DNA of 64,000 nucleotides, taken from NCBI GenBank assembly GCA_021234155.1, contig JAJEKV010000016.1, forward strand, positions 3,495,896 to 3,559,895. The letters run 5' to 3'. How positions within the stretch are numbered: the stretch's first letter is position 1; every line of letters begins with the position of its first letter. A program made the position numbers and the translations under genes. This stretch comes from Isoetes taiwanensis (lineage: Eukaryota; Streptophyta; Lycopodiopsida; Isoetales; Isoetaceae). A model generated the notes under the pieces. The model was given only the letters and a program-made list of their open reading frames with translations. It had not been told where the DNA came from and did not search any database. Positions 1 through 11,520 of the stretch are shown one piece after another.

Positions 1-20
1 CTATAGAATCCCATAAAGCT

Positions 21-23
<3 letters not shown>

Positions 24-58
<35 letters not shown>
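24..58 (-). repeat. LINE poly(A) tail (T run on plus strand)
   Basis: A 35-base T run on the plus strand lies just beyond the C-terminal remnants of a minus-strand LINE, so it reads as the element's 3' poly(A) tail. No target-site duplication could be matched because only 23 bases of flank are visible. Confidence 0.8.
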
Positions 59-59
<1 letters not shown>

Positions 60-433
60 TAGAAACGGCAGTATTATATTACATGTAGTACATGATAATA
101 CAAAAGGGCAGAGTGAAACTCTGCTATAAGGTCACCACTGAAGTGGCCCCGACACTCCAAAAGGAGGAGATTTCAACTTAAAGCAAACACTATTATAAGT
201 TTAGGACAAAAAAATAGTAGATAAACTTAAGTATGCATCATATAAAAAGGTTTTTTTTCGTTCTTCAAGGAGGCACATACGCAATTTCAGTCTTCATGCA
301 CCCCATCCGGGGTAATAATCGCGTAAGCCCTGATCCGTGTGTTTATAGAGCGTACTCATCCAATTCGCTTGCTCCACATGTTGTGGCATCCAAGATGTAT
401 AATATCCAAGACTCTCGGGCTCCCTCACGCATT

Positions 434-2030
434 TCAAGCTTTTCTTGAAATATGGTTTGAGCTCGCTCTTGAACCGCCATATGTCCCCATCATCGAAGTA
501 CTTCGGTGTAGAGTATGTATCATTATTGTCTCTGTCTTAACCCAAAGAAGGGCCTCAAGAGTCTCCTTATGTGTCATTGGATCTAGTACCTTAGGGACCT
601 CTCTGACATGGCCCCCTTCATGATGTTTCTTCACCGGATAACATTTGTGAACATCGACAAAATTGTTAAAATAAGTCAGAAGAACGAATAGAACCCTTGG
701 AAAGATTCCAAGTGTATCCCACCCTCTGTCATAGTTAGAGCCTTTTTTCATTCTCAGGTGCCATAGCTTACGCTAACTCTAATTGAAGAGTTGTTTTCAA
801 AGAGTTCATGTCCGGAGGAGATTGGTTAATAGCTACATTGTTTCTATGTTTCCGGATCGACCATAGGCGGAGAGTTCTAATTGTACTTTCGAAATGTAGA
901 GCCATTTGCAAGAAAATCAAAGAGGTCGGACTCCAAAGGTGGGTTGCACCTATATGGGGCCAATCCAATTCCAAAAGGGAGACAACCATGGGATGAGAAA
1001 AAATATGATTAGATGTTTACGGCCGTCCACATCCTAGAGGGCATGTGTCCACTACTTGGTCATTGTATTTGGCTCGGAATGTATTGGATTTAAGACTCCT
1101 ATTCAACACCGACCATCTAAAAGGACAACTTTTTTTTGCACACCGAAGTTTCCATCCTTTTTGATGGCTCGAGCAACTTCATCATCCAAGCAATTCCATC
1201 GAGTTGCCACTTTTGTCTCTCGTGAATCCAACGAGTAGAGTAAAGTTTAGCTACTTTATATCCACCTCCATCCAATGCCCAATTTTGTTCCTTAATTTGA
1301 TTGCACGGCCATCTATGGGGGCGGGTTAGTGCATTATAGATATACGTTAAAACTTGAATCCTCGCACCATTGTGGAGATTTCCGCCATGATCTCCATCTA
1401 CCCTCCCTCACCATAACGCCAAGCGTGTTCAGACCTTTAAGAGTCCATTCCTTATACTTCCTAGGGTGTTTCAGAGCAACACATCCATCTGCCTCGTCTG
1501 CCAATCCCAGATGCCAAAAAAAGTTGAATTCCTTTGAGACATTCTCAATTGGGTGGGCATTAAAGCATACCGAGACTTTATTCCGGGCTTGTATGATCCT
1601 CCTCATGATAGTTGAGGTACCGCACTAGGATTGAGCCGGTAAAAGGGAATCGGCAATTGATGAGCGGTGGAAGGGCTCCCAAGCAATGATGTTTTCCCTA
1701 TCCAATATCTAACCAGCTCAAGTGCTGGGGATTTTGTTGGTGATGTAAAACATCTCCAAACCTGTTTTTCTTTGCCACAAGACTGTGCCTCTGCAGGAAG
1801 AGATCCTTGCATCCTAAACCCCCTCTTTTTTCGGGCAAAGCTAGATATTGCCAACCAACCATATGTGAACCTTGCCAAATGAATTCTTTCATGATTATCT
1901 CCAAATCCTTGTAGGTTTTTTTATCCGCTATTATAGGCGAGGAGGAGAAGTAGACATGGGAACTTGCAATCACATTGTTGATGATCTCCACCCTACCAGC
2001 CAAGGAAAGTGTTTTGGGGTACATACGCAA
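434..2030 (-). pseudogene. LINE ORF2 C-terminal region, multiply broken
   Basis: Fragments in alternating frames match the part of plant LINE ORF2 after the fingers-palm. The piece at 1,698-2,030 has LSLAGRVEIINNVIAS and a following FIWQGS and EKRGGLG, as in plant L1 elements. The piece at 1,334-1,606 has Trp/His-rich stretches. The piece at 768-989 has an IRKHRNNV-like motif resembling the terminal zf-RVT region. Several frameshifts separate them. Confidence 0.65.
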
Positions 2031-2193
2031 CTTCTTTTTATTTTATTAACTATGGGTTCCCACAACCCATGTAAACTCATGTTGAGAGCCGAGGTAACCC
2101 AAGCGGTTTTGTAGCGGATCGATATCCACATACCTTGATTCCCTCCATAAGATCCTCTTGACAAATGGAGATTATGGCACATTTTTTTTTTAT

Positions 2194-3626
2194 TCAAAGA
2201 ACACTCTCGGATGCCTTCCCAAATTTGTCCATTGCCATCAGAAAGTTGCGGATATGATCTCCATGCCTTTTTAAAAACACGAATGTGTCATCTGCATACT
2301 GCATAGCTGATAGAGTCTGGTTTGTATCTGGGAGTTTGAGGCAGCTGATCTTGCCCTCCTGTTGTAATCTCATTATGACTCTAGTAACCATTTCGGCTAC
2401 AATCAAGAAAAGGTATGGGGCTAGGGGGCAACCCTGTCTAACCCCTCTTTTACATTCAAAAAATTTGGATGGTGTGCCATTGACCAACACAGCTGAGCAT
2501 CCTGTTACATTAAGTCCTGCAACCCTTTTTATTACAGCCTCAGAGAATCCCATTTGAGACATGGCTCTGTATAAGAAACCCCAGTCAATAGTGTCATAGG
2601 CTCTTCTGAAGTCAAGTTTCAGAAGCACACACTCTTGTCCTGATAGCCTATTCCAGTGTAAACCTTCATAGGCACCGATGAAATTATCTAGAATACTTCT
2701 CCCAGGAAGGAAACCTGACTGGACTGGGTTGATCTTTGCCTGTAATATTTTCTTCAATCTATTTGCAAAGATTTTGGCTATAATTTTGTATGTAGCATTG
2801 GTTAATGATATGGGTCTCCAATCCGAAAAGTTGGCAGGCTTGTCAACTTTCGGAACCAAGGCTATTAAACCAGCATTTATAGCAGGGTGCAGTCTTTCAG
2901 CTTGCCATGCCCCTTGCACAAAAGTTGTGAGGTCTTTACCCATTATACTCCAAAAATGATCAAAGAATTTCGGAGGTAAACCAATAAGGGGGCTTTTTCC
3001 ATGTGCCATACTCCTGATTACTTCAAGGATTTCATTTTCAGCTGGAATTGCCAGTAGCTGATCCTCTTCTATGGGTAGATCCTTGGGGCCAAGGAAGTCA
3101 AAGAATTCTTCCTTGCTTTGATTATCAACAGGCTTTACTGAGAAGAGTTCTTTATATTTGCTGAAAAATAATTCCTGTATTTCTTCTTGTTTGGATAACT
3201 CCTGCTGATTCTCTGTCCTGACTGAAACTATCCCATTGTTCATCATTCTGTTTTTGGCAGCTCTGAAAAAGAACTTGAACCGCGATCATCCATCAGTTGG
3301 TGTATAATCCTACGCTTTTTATTGCCAAGCTTCTCGCTTCATGTTCTTCTATTAACTTGACCTTTCTCTCTAAGACTTCTTCTCTTTCTTTGTAGAATCA
3401 TTAGTTTTGTCCAAAGAAAAGACCTTGTCGACCTCGCTTCATCTCTAGGTATATCTCTGTTTTTTTCGCTTCTTTTTTTTGCATTCCATTCTTTACCCCA
3501 TTGCTTGGCCCAGTTTTTTATCTGTTTAGTTCTGTTAACAAACTCTTTCATTGAGCCACTTGCATTTATTACTGCCAAAGAGCCATAGTATCCTGTGAAA
3601 TCTTCACAGAATTGCTTATTGTTCAA
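2194..3626 (-). pseudogene. LINE ORF2 linker and reverse transcriptase
   Basis: The fragment at 3,339-3,626 is the linker after the endonuclease. The frame from 3,246 to 2,194 (350 aa) holds reverse transcriptase motifs: WRPISLTNATYKIIAKIFANR, QSGFLPGRSILDN, LKLDFRRAYDTIDW, RGVRQGCPLAPYLF and the catalytic QYADD at about 2,287-2,298. All conserved aspartates are visible. The domain is interrupted on both sides by frame changes, so the protein cannot be made whole. Confidence 0.88.
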
Positions 3627-3679
3627 TAAGCTAATGTTGAACTTGAATGGTATATCTACTGGGCTTGTTGTGGGGTATA

Positions 3680-4389
3680 TTACCTGTTCATAACACAGGG
3701 GTAGTGATCCGAGATAGAATTACCACAATCACTATTTATAGTCAAGTTATCCCATCCAATCAGAGTGGATATATTTGTGTAAAATCTGTCAAGGAGACAA
3801 TACACCCTATCTGCCCCCTTCCTCTTGTTACACCATGAATAAGCATTTGAGGAGGATGGGACTTGATACACCAGGTTATGTATCAATTCCTCCTGTGTAC
3901 TTCTTTCTCCCCTTGAGATGTTTAGCTTTTTGCCTGCCTTTTGTTCCCAGGAAGGTGTGTTGTTAAAGTCTCCCCCTAAAATCCAATTATTGATGTTCTG
4001 AGTCTGTATCCATTCTGACATGTCTTTGTTTTTCTCTTTCATCAGGGGAGGTCGAGGCATAAACATTAATTATGCCCACTTGCTCTCTCTCAATCTCTAA
4101 AAATGCCACCTGCCACCTGCCCGAGGGATGCACAAAGGAATTAAGTTTTTTAATTCCATTCCCCCCATTCCATGCAATGCATATACCCCCTTGGTTCCAT
4201 CAATTTGGAGCCCAGGATAGAATCTCCATTGGGATAGATCCAATTTCCCAAATTTGATGCTTCAAATGTTGGGAGTCTGTGTTCCTGAAGGAGGATTATG
4301 TCTGCTTTGAACTCTTTGATGGCAATTAGAGCCCTCTTTCTCTTCAGAGGACCCTTGATACCTCTTAAATTCCAGGAGATTATCCTCAT
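3680..4389 (-). pseudogene. LINE ORF2 endonuclease domain
   Basis: This domain nicks target DNA to prime reverse transcription. The start (MRIISWNLRGIKG) carries the WNxRG motif and is followed about 30 residues later by the metal-binding LLQEHRL. After a frame break near 4,150 the second half shows GGDFN, LDRFY and the terminal SDHYP motif, all hallmarks of the EEP/AP endonuclease fold. At least one frameshift separates the halves. Confidence 0.8.
4386..4389 (-). other. ORF1 stop / ORF2 start overlap (ATGA)
   Basis: On the minus strand the ORF1 TGA stop and the ORF2 ATG share bases as ATGA. This arrangement is used by some non-LTR elements for termination-reinitiation. It survives although both frames are otherwise damaged. 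Confidence 0.65.
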
Positions 4390-6223
4390 TGGAGTTTGGC
4401 ACTTCTGGTGACAGGCCCATTCTCCCTTGGAGTATAGACCTTCTTCTTCCTTCTACCAGTTGGTGGCAAAGGGGTGCTAAAAGATTGTAGACCATTTATC
4501 TCCTCCCCTTCACTATCCACTTCCTCATCCCAAAATCTCCCAAACAATCTAGATGAGGGATCTTTTAATTCTTTCAACTGAGCAGCTGGAGTTTTAAAAA
4601 CTTCAATTTCTCCCCCAACTTTCCCTACCAGCTCCAGACCAGGAGGGCTTAGAAGTCTACCAATCTGCTCACAACATGTTCCCTGGCCAGCTGGAGTTAC
4701 AAGTCCTTGGTTATGATCCAATTCCTGGCCAGCTGGACTTACAGGTCTACCTGTGTGAGCAGTATCAGTTCCTTGGCCCCCTGCTGTTACAACCCCCTGT
4801 GGACTTACAGGTCTACTTGTATGAGTAATGTCAATTGCTTGGCCTCTTGCTGTGACAATCCTTTGGCTATTTGGGCTGCTGATTTCTGTTCTAGGTAGCA
4901 ATGGAGCCTCCTCTAATGTTTCTTTCTCCAGCTCCACATCCCCTGGTTTTTTAGGAAAGAGTTCCATGACTGGGAGAGGGCTGTCTCCTGTTTGAAGTTC
5001 CAAAGAGGAGACTTTGGGGGAACTAGGTTCACCTTTCTCCTCTAAATCAGACAACTCCTCTGAAGAGGAGTAATCTCGAGGAGGATCTGAGTGATTTGGT
5101 TCCCTTATCCTGATAGATAAGGATCTGCCTTGCTCAGGTGCCTTGTTCTCCAAAATTCCCTTCCCTTTAGAATCAGGGTTGTTTAGCACCTTAACTTTTG
5201 AGGAGTCTTCCAAAAACTGCACTTTCTTTTTCCATTCACTTCTGCGCTTCTTTTCCATACTTTTGCCCTCTTCTGATCTAGCTTTTTCCTTCTCCTTTTC
5301 CTCCCTAATTCTTTGTTTTCTTTTTTTCCTTTTCTCACTGCCATTTTTATTCTGTCTTTCTGATCTTCCCTTGTTTGGCGTGATCCAAGTTTCCTCTTTT
5401 TTCTTGCTAACATTTTGTTCCATGGTTGTCTCTTTGTTTTCTTTACATTTCACCCCTCCTTGACAAACCTTCCCACCATGTAGTCTAATACCACAAGCTG
5501 AACACTGCTGGGGGAGACCCTGCCAGGTGAGATTCAATGTTTTGGGACTACCAAAGTAGTCCACAAAATTAATGGCACTTGGAATTGGTTTAAGCAGATC
5601 AATTTGAGCCCAAACTTTCGGTGCCTTGTCCTGAGAGATTTCCCAGCTGATAATGTTTCCGGTCTGCTGAAATAGAGTAAGCAAAGATTGCTCATTCCAA
5701 TACATTGGATTGAGCCCCCGTAAAAAGTGGTCCATGCTTGGGATGAAAGAGCTCGGAGAAATTTTGTGGGTCGAAAGAGGGATACCATTTACGGAAGAAA
5801 ATTGGGTGTTGGCCTTGGAAATGGTCCCCCTGTTTTTAAGAGGAGGGTAGCTGTTTGACTGTTTCCACATTCAACCATAAAAAAAGGGAAGTCTATCCAG
5901 TATATACTGTTAATTACCACCCCCTGTTCCATCCTCTCTATTTCCCCTTTTATATATTGAAGCCTGACTCCTTCATGACGGATACAACCTATCAAACCTC
6001 GAGATTTAAGGAATCTAAGCTTACTTTCAACAGCAGCGTTTCTAAGTGGCTTACCAACAAAGACCGGCTCTTTTTCAGACAGAAGCCCTTTTCGCACATC
6101 TTCTTGCACCTGATTCGCATACTCCAGTATAGAGACCTTTAGAAAGCAAACACAGCTAAGAATCATCAAAAGATTATGAAGGCTTAGTCTTGATGCACGA
6201 GCAGCAAGAAGGTTTGGGGACAT
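4386..6223 (-). pseudogene. LINE ORF1, nucleic-acid-binding protein, one frameshift
   Basis: ORF1 proteins coat LINE RNA. The N-terminal part (6223 to about 5860) contains the short motif FFMVECGNS. The reading then shifts frame near 5,860 and continues to 4,386. A zinc knuckle with spacing C-x2-C-x4-H-x4-C lies at about 5,464-5,505. It is followed by a very Lys/Glu/Arg-rich stretch and a Pro/Gly-rich region with a repeated TARGQ/PAGQ-type motif. The domain order (DUF4283-like region, knuckle, charged tail) is that of plant LINE ORF1; the DUF4283 assignment is my inference. The stop codon overlaps the ORF2 start. Confidence 0.7.
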
Positions 6224-6323
6224 AAGAGGTTTGAAAGACCGGGCTTGGATTTTGTTATGGAAGAAAGATCACCTATATTGGGGACATAGGAGGTTTGAAA
6301 GACCGGGCTGGATTTTGTTATGG
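6216..6323. repeat. Direct repeat, ~44 bp, two copies at LINE 5' edge
   Basis: Two copies starting GGGGACATA and ending at TTTTGTTATGG, at 6,216-6,260 and 6,280-6,323, differ by a substitution and a one-base gap. They may be tandem promoter units of the LINE or a local duplication. Confidence 0.6.
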
Positions 6324-6327
6324 GCTA

Positions 6328-6488
6328 GATAACGTCCTCTCCCGAGGAGTTATGGGCCAGGAAAATGGCCGAGTGGCCATGTGGCCAGGAAATTCCGAGG
6401 CCGTACGGCAGTACGGCCGAGGGATTTCCTGGCCACATGGCCATGAGGCCATTTTCTTGGCCCATAACTCCGAGGGGAGGACGTTATC
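6328..6488. repeat. Near-perfect 161-bp foldback (hairpin) element
   Basis: Arms of about 79 bp (6,328-6,407 and 6,410-6,488) are reverse complements with roughly 90% identity. They begin GATAACGTCCTC and end GAGGACGTTATC, with a centre of only a few bases between GGCCGTACGG and GTACGGCC. It is GC-rich compared with its surroundings. No flanking target duplication was seen. It could be a foldback transposon remnant, a MITE or a small-RNA precursor. Confidence 0.75.
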
Positions 6489-6490
6489 GG

Positions 6491-7429
6491 CCTTAACGTC
6501 CTGGGCCGAGGCATTTAGCAGAGTGGCCGCCATAGTCAAGCTTGGCACTGTATTCCGGCATCAGAGCGACAGAACAAAAAAAACTCACAGAACAACAGGA
6601 GATTTGAAGGATCAGCACCCATTTGTGGCTCTCTTAAGATAGAAGACTCACCCAAAGATGAAGAAATAGACTCTGCAGCAGGCAACAGCCGGAATGGGCT
6701 CAAGCTCCAACAGCCGGATTCTTGATAAGATTCTTCACAGGCCTTGGCTATGGCAGAGGCCATGGCGGAAGATTCGACCACGGTTATGGCGGAGATTCGA
6801 CTGTTTAACTTCCGATACAGATTTAGGGAAAAAAAAAACTTAAATCTTAACACATTTCTTTGATATGCCAGGGGTCCAAGGTCCAGATGAAGCGATCAAG
6901 CAATCAGGCTTGCAATCGATTGGCATTTTTCCATTTTCCGTCACTAATCTTTCTATTTTTTTCTCCGGCAGCTTATCGCCAAGGATGGGGCTTATCGCCA
7001 AGGATTCGGCTGGCTTTGAGGTATTGTTGAGATGCGGCAATACTCCGGTACTTCCCTGTTCATATCTCCATCAAAGCTCTGTTTTTTACAGGTTTTTCCC
7101 CTTCCGACGATTTTGCGAATGGAACGGCGCTCTGGCCCGGGATCTTTCTGTTTAATCTCCAGCAGCATATCATCAAGAATGGGGCATTGCTATCTGGATT
7201 CGGCTACCAGGGGTGCTACGTTTTGAAAGATTCATTTCGCATGTTTCGCATGCATGGATCGACGACGGTAGAGTGCCAAGAAAAACAGTGGAGCAGAGAA
7301 TGTTATGGTCATAACATTCTTGTTATGGTCATAACAGTTTTGGCCCAAATTGTTACTGGATATAACCTCTTAGAATAGACGGCTGGGATTTAATCCTACG
7401 GCTAAATGCAGAGGCCAAGGACGTTAAGG
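6491..7429. repeat. Interval bounded by 29-bp inverted repeats; no gene
   Basis: CCTTAACGTCCT at 6,491 and its inverted partner ending AGGACGTTAAGG at 7,429 extend to about 29 bp with a few mismatches. Inside are a doubled CTTATCGCCAAGGAT at about 6,972-7,007 and two copies of GTTATGGTCATAACA near 7,302-7,337. No convincing coding region is present. It could be a non-autonomous DNA transposon sharing the AACGTCCT end motif with the adjacent foldback. Confidence 0.4.
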
Positions 7430-7479
7430 AAAAAAGATCACCTATATTTTCGGTATAACAACAAGCGGAAAAGTGCCAG

Positions 7480-7576
7480 CAATTGAAAAGAAAAACAAAT
7501 AAGAGAAGAATATGTATACGTATACATGGGTTGACTATTATGCCATCAATTGAAAAGAAAAACAAATAAGAGAAGA
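7480..7576. repeat. 30-bp direct repeat, 67-bp period
   Basis: Identical 30-bp copies beginning CAATTGAAAAG lie at 7,480-7,509 and 7,547-7,576. Between them is the palindrome GTATACGTATAC. Confidence 0.7.
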
Positions 7577-8967
7577 CTACGTACATGGTTTGCTGCTAAA
7601 AAACCCAAAAAACCCATTTTGTGATTCATTTTCATATATTTGGCACCATAGAATATAGCAAATGTAAAATGCCATTTCCTCTAGCAAACCATCATTTAAT
7701 TTCATATACTAAAGGATCGCCAACATAAAAACTAATGTCAACATAAAAACAAATCCCTCACATAAAAACAAATCCCTCACTCATTGACAAATCCAACTTT
7801 TAGATGCTAAAGATGATTTTATTTCCTATCTAATTGGGAATAGTAATTGGGAATAGTAGTCGTTATAGATGTAATGAAGGTTATTTATGAACTATCTGCA
7901 TTAGACTACAAATTTGGATTTTGGCAGAATGGGTCGGTAGGCCGGCAAGAAATTCCCACCTAGGACGGCAGATCGGCTAGGTCGGTAGGTCGGCCCATAT
8001 GGATCGGCTAGGTCGGTAGGTCGGCCCAACTATTGATCAATTTCTTGTCTTGTATATGGCACCAGATGAATGGGCAGATTGAATAACACAAAGCCCATTT
8101 GCCCTTCAACATGTCACAAATGTCGGGTTAAGAATACGTCCGGTATTTCGGTCAAGACTCTATTACAGGAGGATTTGTGGGCTCGATTTTTCCTGGGAGG
8201 ACGCTTGTGTTATATTAGCTTTTTGAGTCACGGCAGTACAGTTAGCTTGATTCAGAGCAACTGCTTTTTGCTTTTATTTATTACAGAGCACCTGCTTTTT
8301 GCTTTTATCGTAACGCGCGTTTAAAAATATGAAGTTGAGTTCAATGAATCGACCTATTAATGTCGTGAATTTTTAGAACTTGGACAACAATTAGCTGTGT
8401 GGGCAAATCTAACTTTTAAATATACAAAATATTACATTCCTTAAGATGGATGTGACTAATTGAGAATGGATTAGTAGTAAACAAATGTTCTTCACAGAAG
8501 TAGAAAATTTATCAGGAGCAAATCAAGAAGTCAGCGTATGTCAAAACCAAAGCTCTTCTCAGAGCGGAAGTCCAAAATTGTCTTCTCAATTAAATCAAAT
8601 ATGGCATGAAAATTGGTCTTAACAAAAGATCAAACTGAGGCGAGCCCACAAATTCACCAAATGTTACCTCCTTATGACAACACTTTCTGTTTGGTAGCTT
8701 TCTGATCAAAGAGATTAATGAAGAAGGAAACTGCAGGCGGAGCTTACACCCTAGAATGAGAGTCGAGACCAAGTTTCAAATATCAAGTTGATACGAAACA
8801 TAATATTCTAATCGGGTCGGCAATGACTATATCTCAGTAGTAGAAGATAAGAAGAAGAACGCCTTAATTAACCCAAGACTTGACTGTGAGACTTTTGATC
8901 CAAATTGGACCGACGAATGCATGGTGCTAAGGCAATGACTATTTCAGAGAACGAGCCAAGTCTTTGT
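7577..8967. other. AT-rich intergenic DNA, no gene
   Basis: No recognisable coding sequence. It contains a 27-bp unit repeated at 7,971-7,997 and 8,002-8,028 (core GGCTAGGTCGGTAGG) and a doubled CTGCTTTTTGCTTTTAT around 8,258-8,308. Confidence 0.5.
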
Positions 8968-8973
8968 TATAAA
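8968..8973 (+). promoter_or_regulatory. Candidate TATA box of the dirigent gene
   Basis: TATAAA lies 83 bases before the dirigent start codon, a typical plant spacing for a short 5' leader. Only position supports it. Confidence 0.4.
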
Positions 8974-9156
8974 CCGAATGGTGTACCATGTTGACACGAG
9001 ACATGACATCTCGGTCAGCAAGCGACCAATCCTCTTAAGAATCAAGCAAGCAAGCATGGCAAGCTTCAAATATGGTATCTGTCTCGTTGCAGCGCTTATA
9101 TTTGCAGTTGGATGCCAGGCAAAGTTTACAAATCTGGAGTTTTATTTTATGGGAGG

Positions 9157-9388
9157 TGAAACGGGATGACAAGAACAAGAAACAAGAATGGCAATCCGCC
9201 AGTAGAACACGAACGAGAACAGTGTGTATTGATCAATAAAGCAATTGCTGCTAAATACAATGGCTTCCACAAATTGTGGAGCTAAAAGAGAACTAACTTG
9301 CCATAAATAGAACTGCTAATAACGAGACTTGAATGCCACGAATAGTGGAGCTAAAACGTTCATGTGTCAGAGATTGAATGCTTTGACA
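9157..9388 (-). repeat. Copia 3' LTR (232 bp)
   Basis: Starts TGAAACGGGATG and ends GCTTTGACA on the plus strand. It matches the LTR at 13,270-13,501 base for base as far as I can compare by eye. Confidence 0.92.
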
Positions 9389-9580
9389 CTCCCCCTTCAA
9401 TCTTGACAGGGAAACTTGTGATGCCAAGAGCTGCTCGATGATGATGAAAAGGTGCCCGAGACAATGCTTTGGTGAAAGAATCAGCCAGCATTTGAGCAGT
9501 GGGTAGATAATGCAGATGAATGAAGCCTTCTTCAATTTGTTGTTGCACATAGTGGTAATGAATGGGAATATGGTTAGTTC
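9360..9580 (-). pseudogene. Copia RNase H C-terminal end, out of frame
   Basis: Continues the RNase H domain after a frameshift near 9,585. The HLHYLPTAQMLADSFTKAL stretch matches the conserved end of Copia polyproteins. The frame runs a little into the LTR. Confidence 0.75.
9389..9400 (-). other. Copia polypurine tract
   Basis: On the minus strand TTGAAGGGGGAG directly precedes the 3' LTR, the expected priming site for plus-strand DNA synthesis. Confidence 0.75.
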
Positions 9581-9581
9581 T

Positions 9582-11520
9582 TTATCGATGAGGAGGACAT
9601 TCAGCCATATTCTTGGCACTCTGATTATCCAACCAGACTTGCAGAGGTAGTGAAGGGGAAACCTGGACAAATTCCAAGAGTCTATGGTACGAAACTAAAT
9701 CACGAGCTCCATGTGATAGTGCCAGATATTCTGCCTCTGCCGAAGATCGAGCAACAGTAGCCTGTTTCTTGGAAATCCAGCCCACTAAACCACCATAATA
9801 GAGAAAACAGCACCCAGTAGTGGAGCGTCCTTTGACATTGGTACCCCAGCTAGCATCCACCATGAGATTCAGATCATCAAAACCATGAGAAGAATAGGTG
9901 ACACCATGCTGAGGACTCCCCTTTAAATAGCGCAGAATCTGCTTAGCCAACTGCCAATGTTGTAGAGAAAACTTGTCGTTGAATTGACTGAGAGTGATCA
10001 CTTGTTGACGAATGTACACATTCGGATCAATGAAAGAGGACTGAAACTGCAGATCACGAAGAACACTGTCAAATTTTTGAAACCATGCTCTAGAAGCTTG
10101 TCTCAGACCGTAAAGTGCTTTGTGGAGACGACACACAGAGTGGGGAAACTTGGGGTCTTCAAAACCTGGAGGTTGGCGCATAAAGATCTCCTCTTGAAGG
10201 TCTCCATGAAGAAAAGCAGTCTGAACATCAAGTTGCAAGATTTCCCAATCGTGTTTGGCGGCAACGGCAAGAATGGTGCGGAGACTATTCATATGAATGA
10301 CAGGGGAGTAAGTTTCATCAAAATCAAGGCCATGAATCTGGGTGAATCCACGAGCCACCAATCTAGCTTTGTATCGGTCCAAAGAGCCATCTGCCTTGAA
10401 TTTCTTGGAGAACACCCATTTGCAATCAACAAGATGAGTGCCAGCAGTTAAAGGAACAAGGGTCCAGACATGGTTTTTATGCATAGAAGAAATTTCAGAT
10501 TGAGCAGCTTGCTGCCAATGTGGACCCTCAGGACCATCAAAAGCTTTACGGACATTGGATGGGGCATCGGAAGTGGCTAAGCAAACCCATTCCGCTAGAC
10601 TACATTCAGCATTGGCAATGGTCTTGGCACTGGGAGGTCGGGAGCGTTGAGAGTGACGGACAGGAGGGAGGTCAGCAAGAACAGGGACTGTATCAGGATC
10701 AGGATCAGGAAGATCAGCAAGAACAGGAACTGTATCAGGATCAGAAACTGGAGAAGGATCGAGAGGGACTGTAGCCATGTCAATTGGTGGTACAGAAACT
10801 GTATCAGAAACGTGCACTCGTGCAAGGCGGTCGGCGTCCATATCAACAAGAGAAGGTGGGTCTGCAACCAATTGGTCTTCCTTGATAAAATCAACGTCAA
10901 GATCTGGATTGCTTTCTTCATAGGAATGCAGCTCATCAAAATGGACGGCTGTGCTTACATGGATTTTATTGGTAGCAGGGTCCCAACATTTATAACCTTT
11001 GTGATTTGGAGAATAGCCAAGGAAACGACATTTGATGCTCTGGGCATCAAGCTTGGAGCGGTCATCTTTGTGAATCTGCACATAAACCGTACTACCAAAA
11101 ACACGAAGGTGAGATAAATCAGGCTTGGTGCCAAACCAAGCTTCATGTGGCGTGGATCCAGGAACTGCAACAGTAGGAAGAAGATTCTGAATATGAATAG
11201 CAGTGGCGACAGCTTCTTCCCAAAAATATTTGCTCAATTGAGCCTGCACCAACAAACTCTTGGCGGCTTCAACAATGGTGCGGTTCTTCATTTCGGCTAC
11301 CCCATTACATTTGGGGGTATTGTTGCCAGTGAGTTGTCTGTGAATGCCTGCATCTGCACAGAAATTCTGAAACAAAGAACTCAGATATTCTCCGCCACCA
11401 TCAGTACGAAGAGATTTGATCTTCCGGCCTGTTTGGGTCTCCACGGATGCTTTAAACAGTTGAAAAGCATCCAAAGCTTGACTTTTGTGTTTGAGGAAAT
11501 ATGCTGTAACCCGTCTGCTA
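9582..11520 (-). pseudogene. Copia integrase core, RT (catalytic core deleted) and RNase H
   Basis: Integrase residues include SLRTDGGGEYLSS and the NGVAEMKNRT region. The C-terminal integrase is followed by an acidic linker with a doubled VPVLADLP unit. Reverse transcriptase starts with WVFSKKFKADGSLDRYKARL and GLDFDETYSPV and reaches LHKALYGLRQASRAWFQKF and FIDPNVYIRQ. It then jumps directly to LSQFNDKFSLQHWQLAKQIL near 9,995. The intervening family segment, with the catalytic YVDD, is missing in frame; I estimate 120-140 codons lost. RNase H motifs (MVDASWG, GWISKKQATVARSSAEAEY) are present. Such a protein should lack polymerase activity. Confidence 0.85.

Larger units (their letters stand above)
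24..6223 (-). mobile_element. Degenerate L1-type LINE retrotransposon
   Basis: A non-LTR retrotransposon read on the minus strand. In order it shows ORF1 with a CCHC zinc knuckle, an apurinic-type endonuclease, a reverse transcriptase with a YADD box, a C-terminal region typical of plant LINEs, and a poly(A) tail. The 3' end is present. The 5' end is put at the first ORF1 methionine and may extend to about 6,330. Frameshifts and stops split both reading frames, so the copy is dead. Length and domain order fit plant L1-clade LINEs of 6-7 kb. Confidence 0.85.

Noticed and set aside
5143-5463. Plus-strand open frame opposite the LINE ORF1 charged region
   Set aside because: Antisense shadow of a purine-rich ORF1 segment; Phe/Leu/Ser bias follows from that.
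10647-11117. Plus-strand frame with Arg/Lys/Ile repeats across the Copia
   Set aside because: Antisense to the acidic repeat of the Copia polyprotein; no independent evidence.
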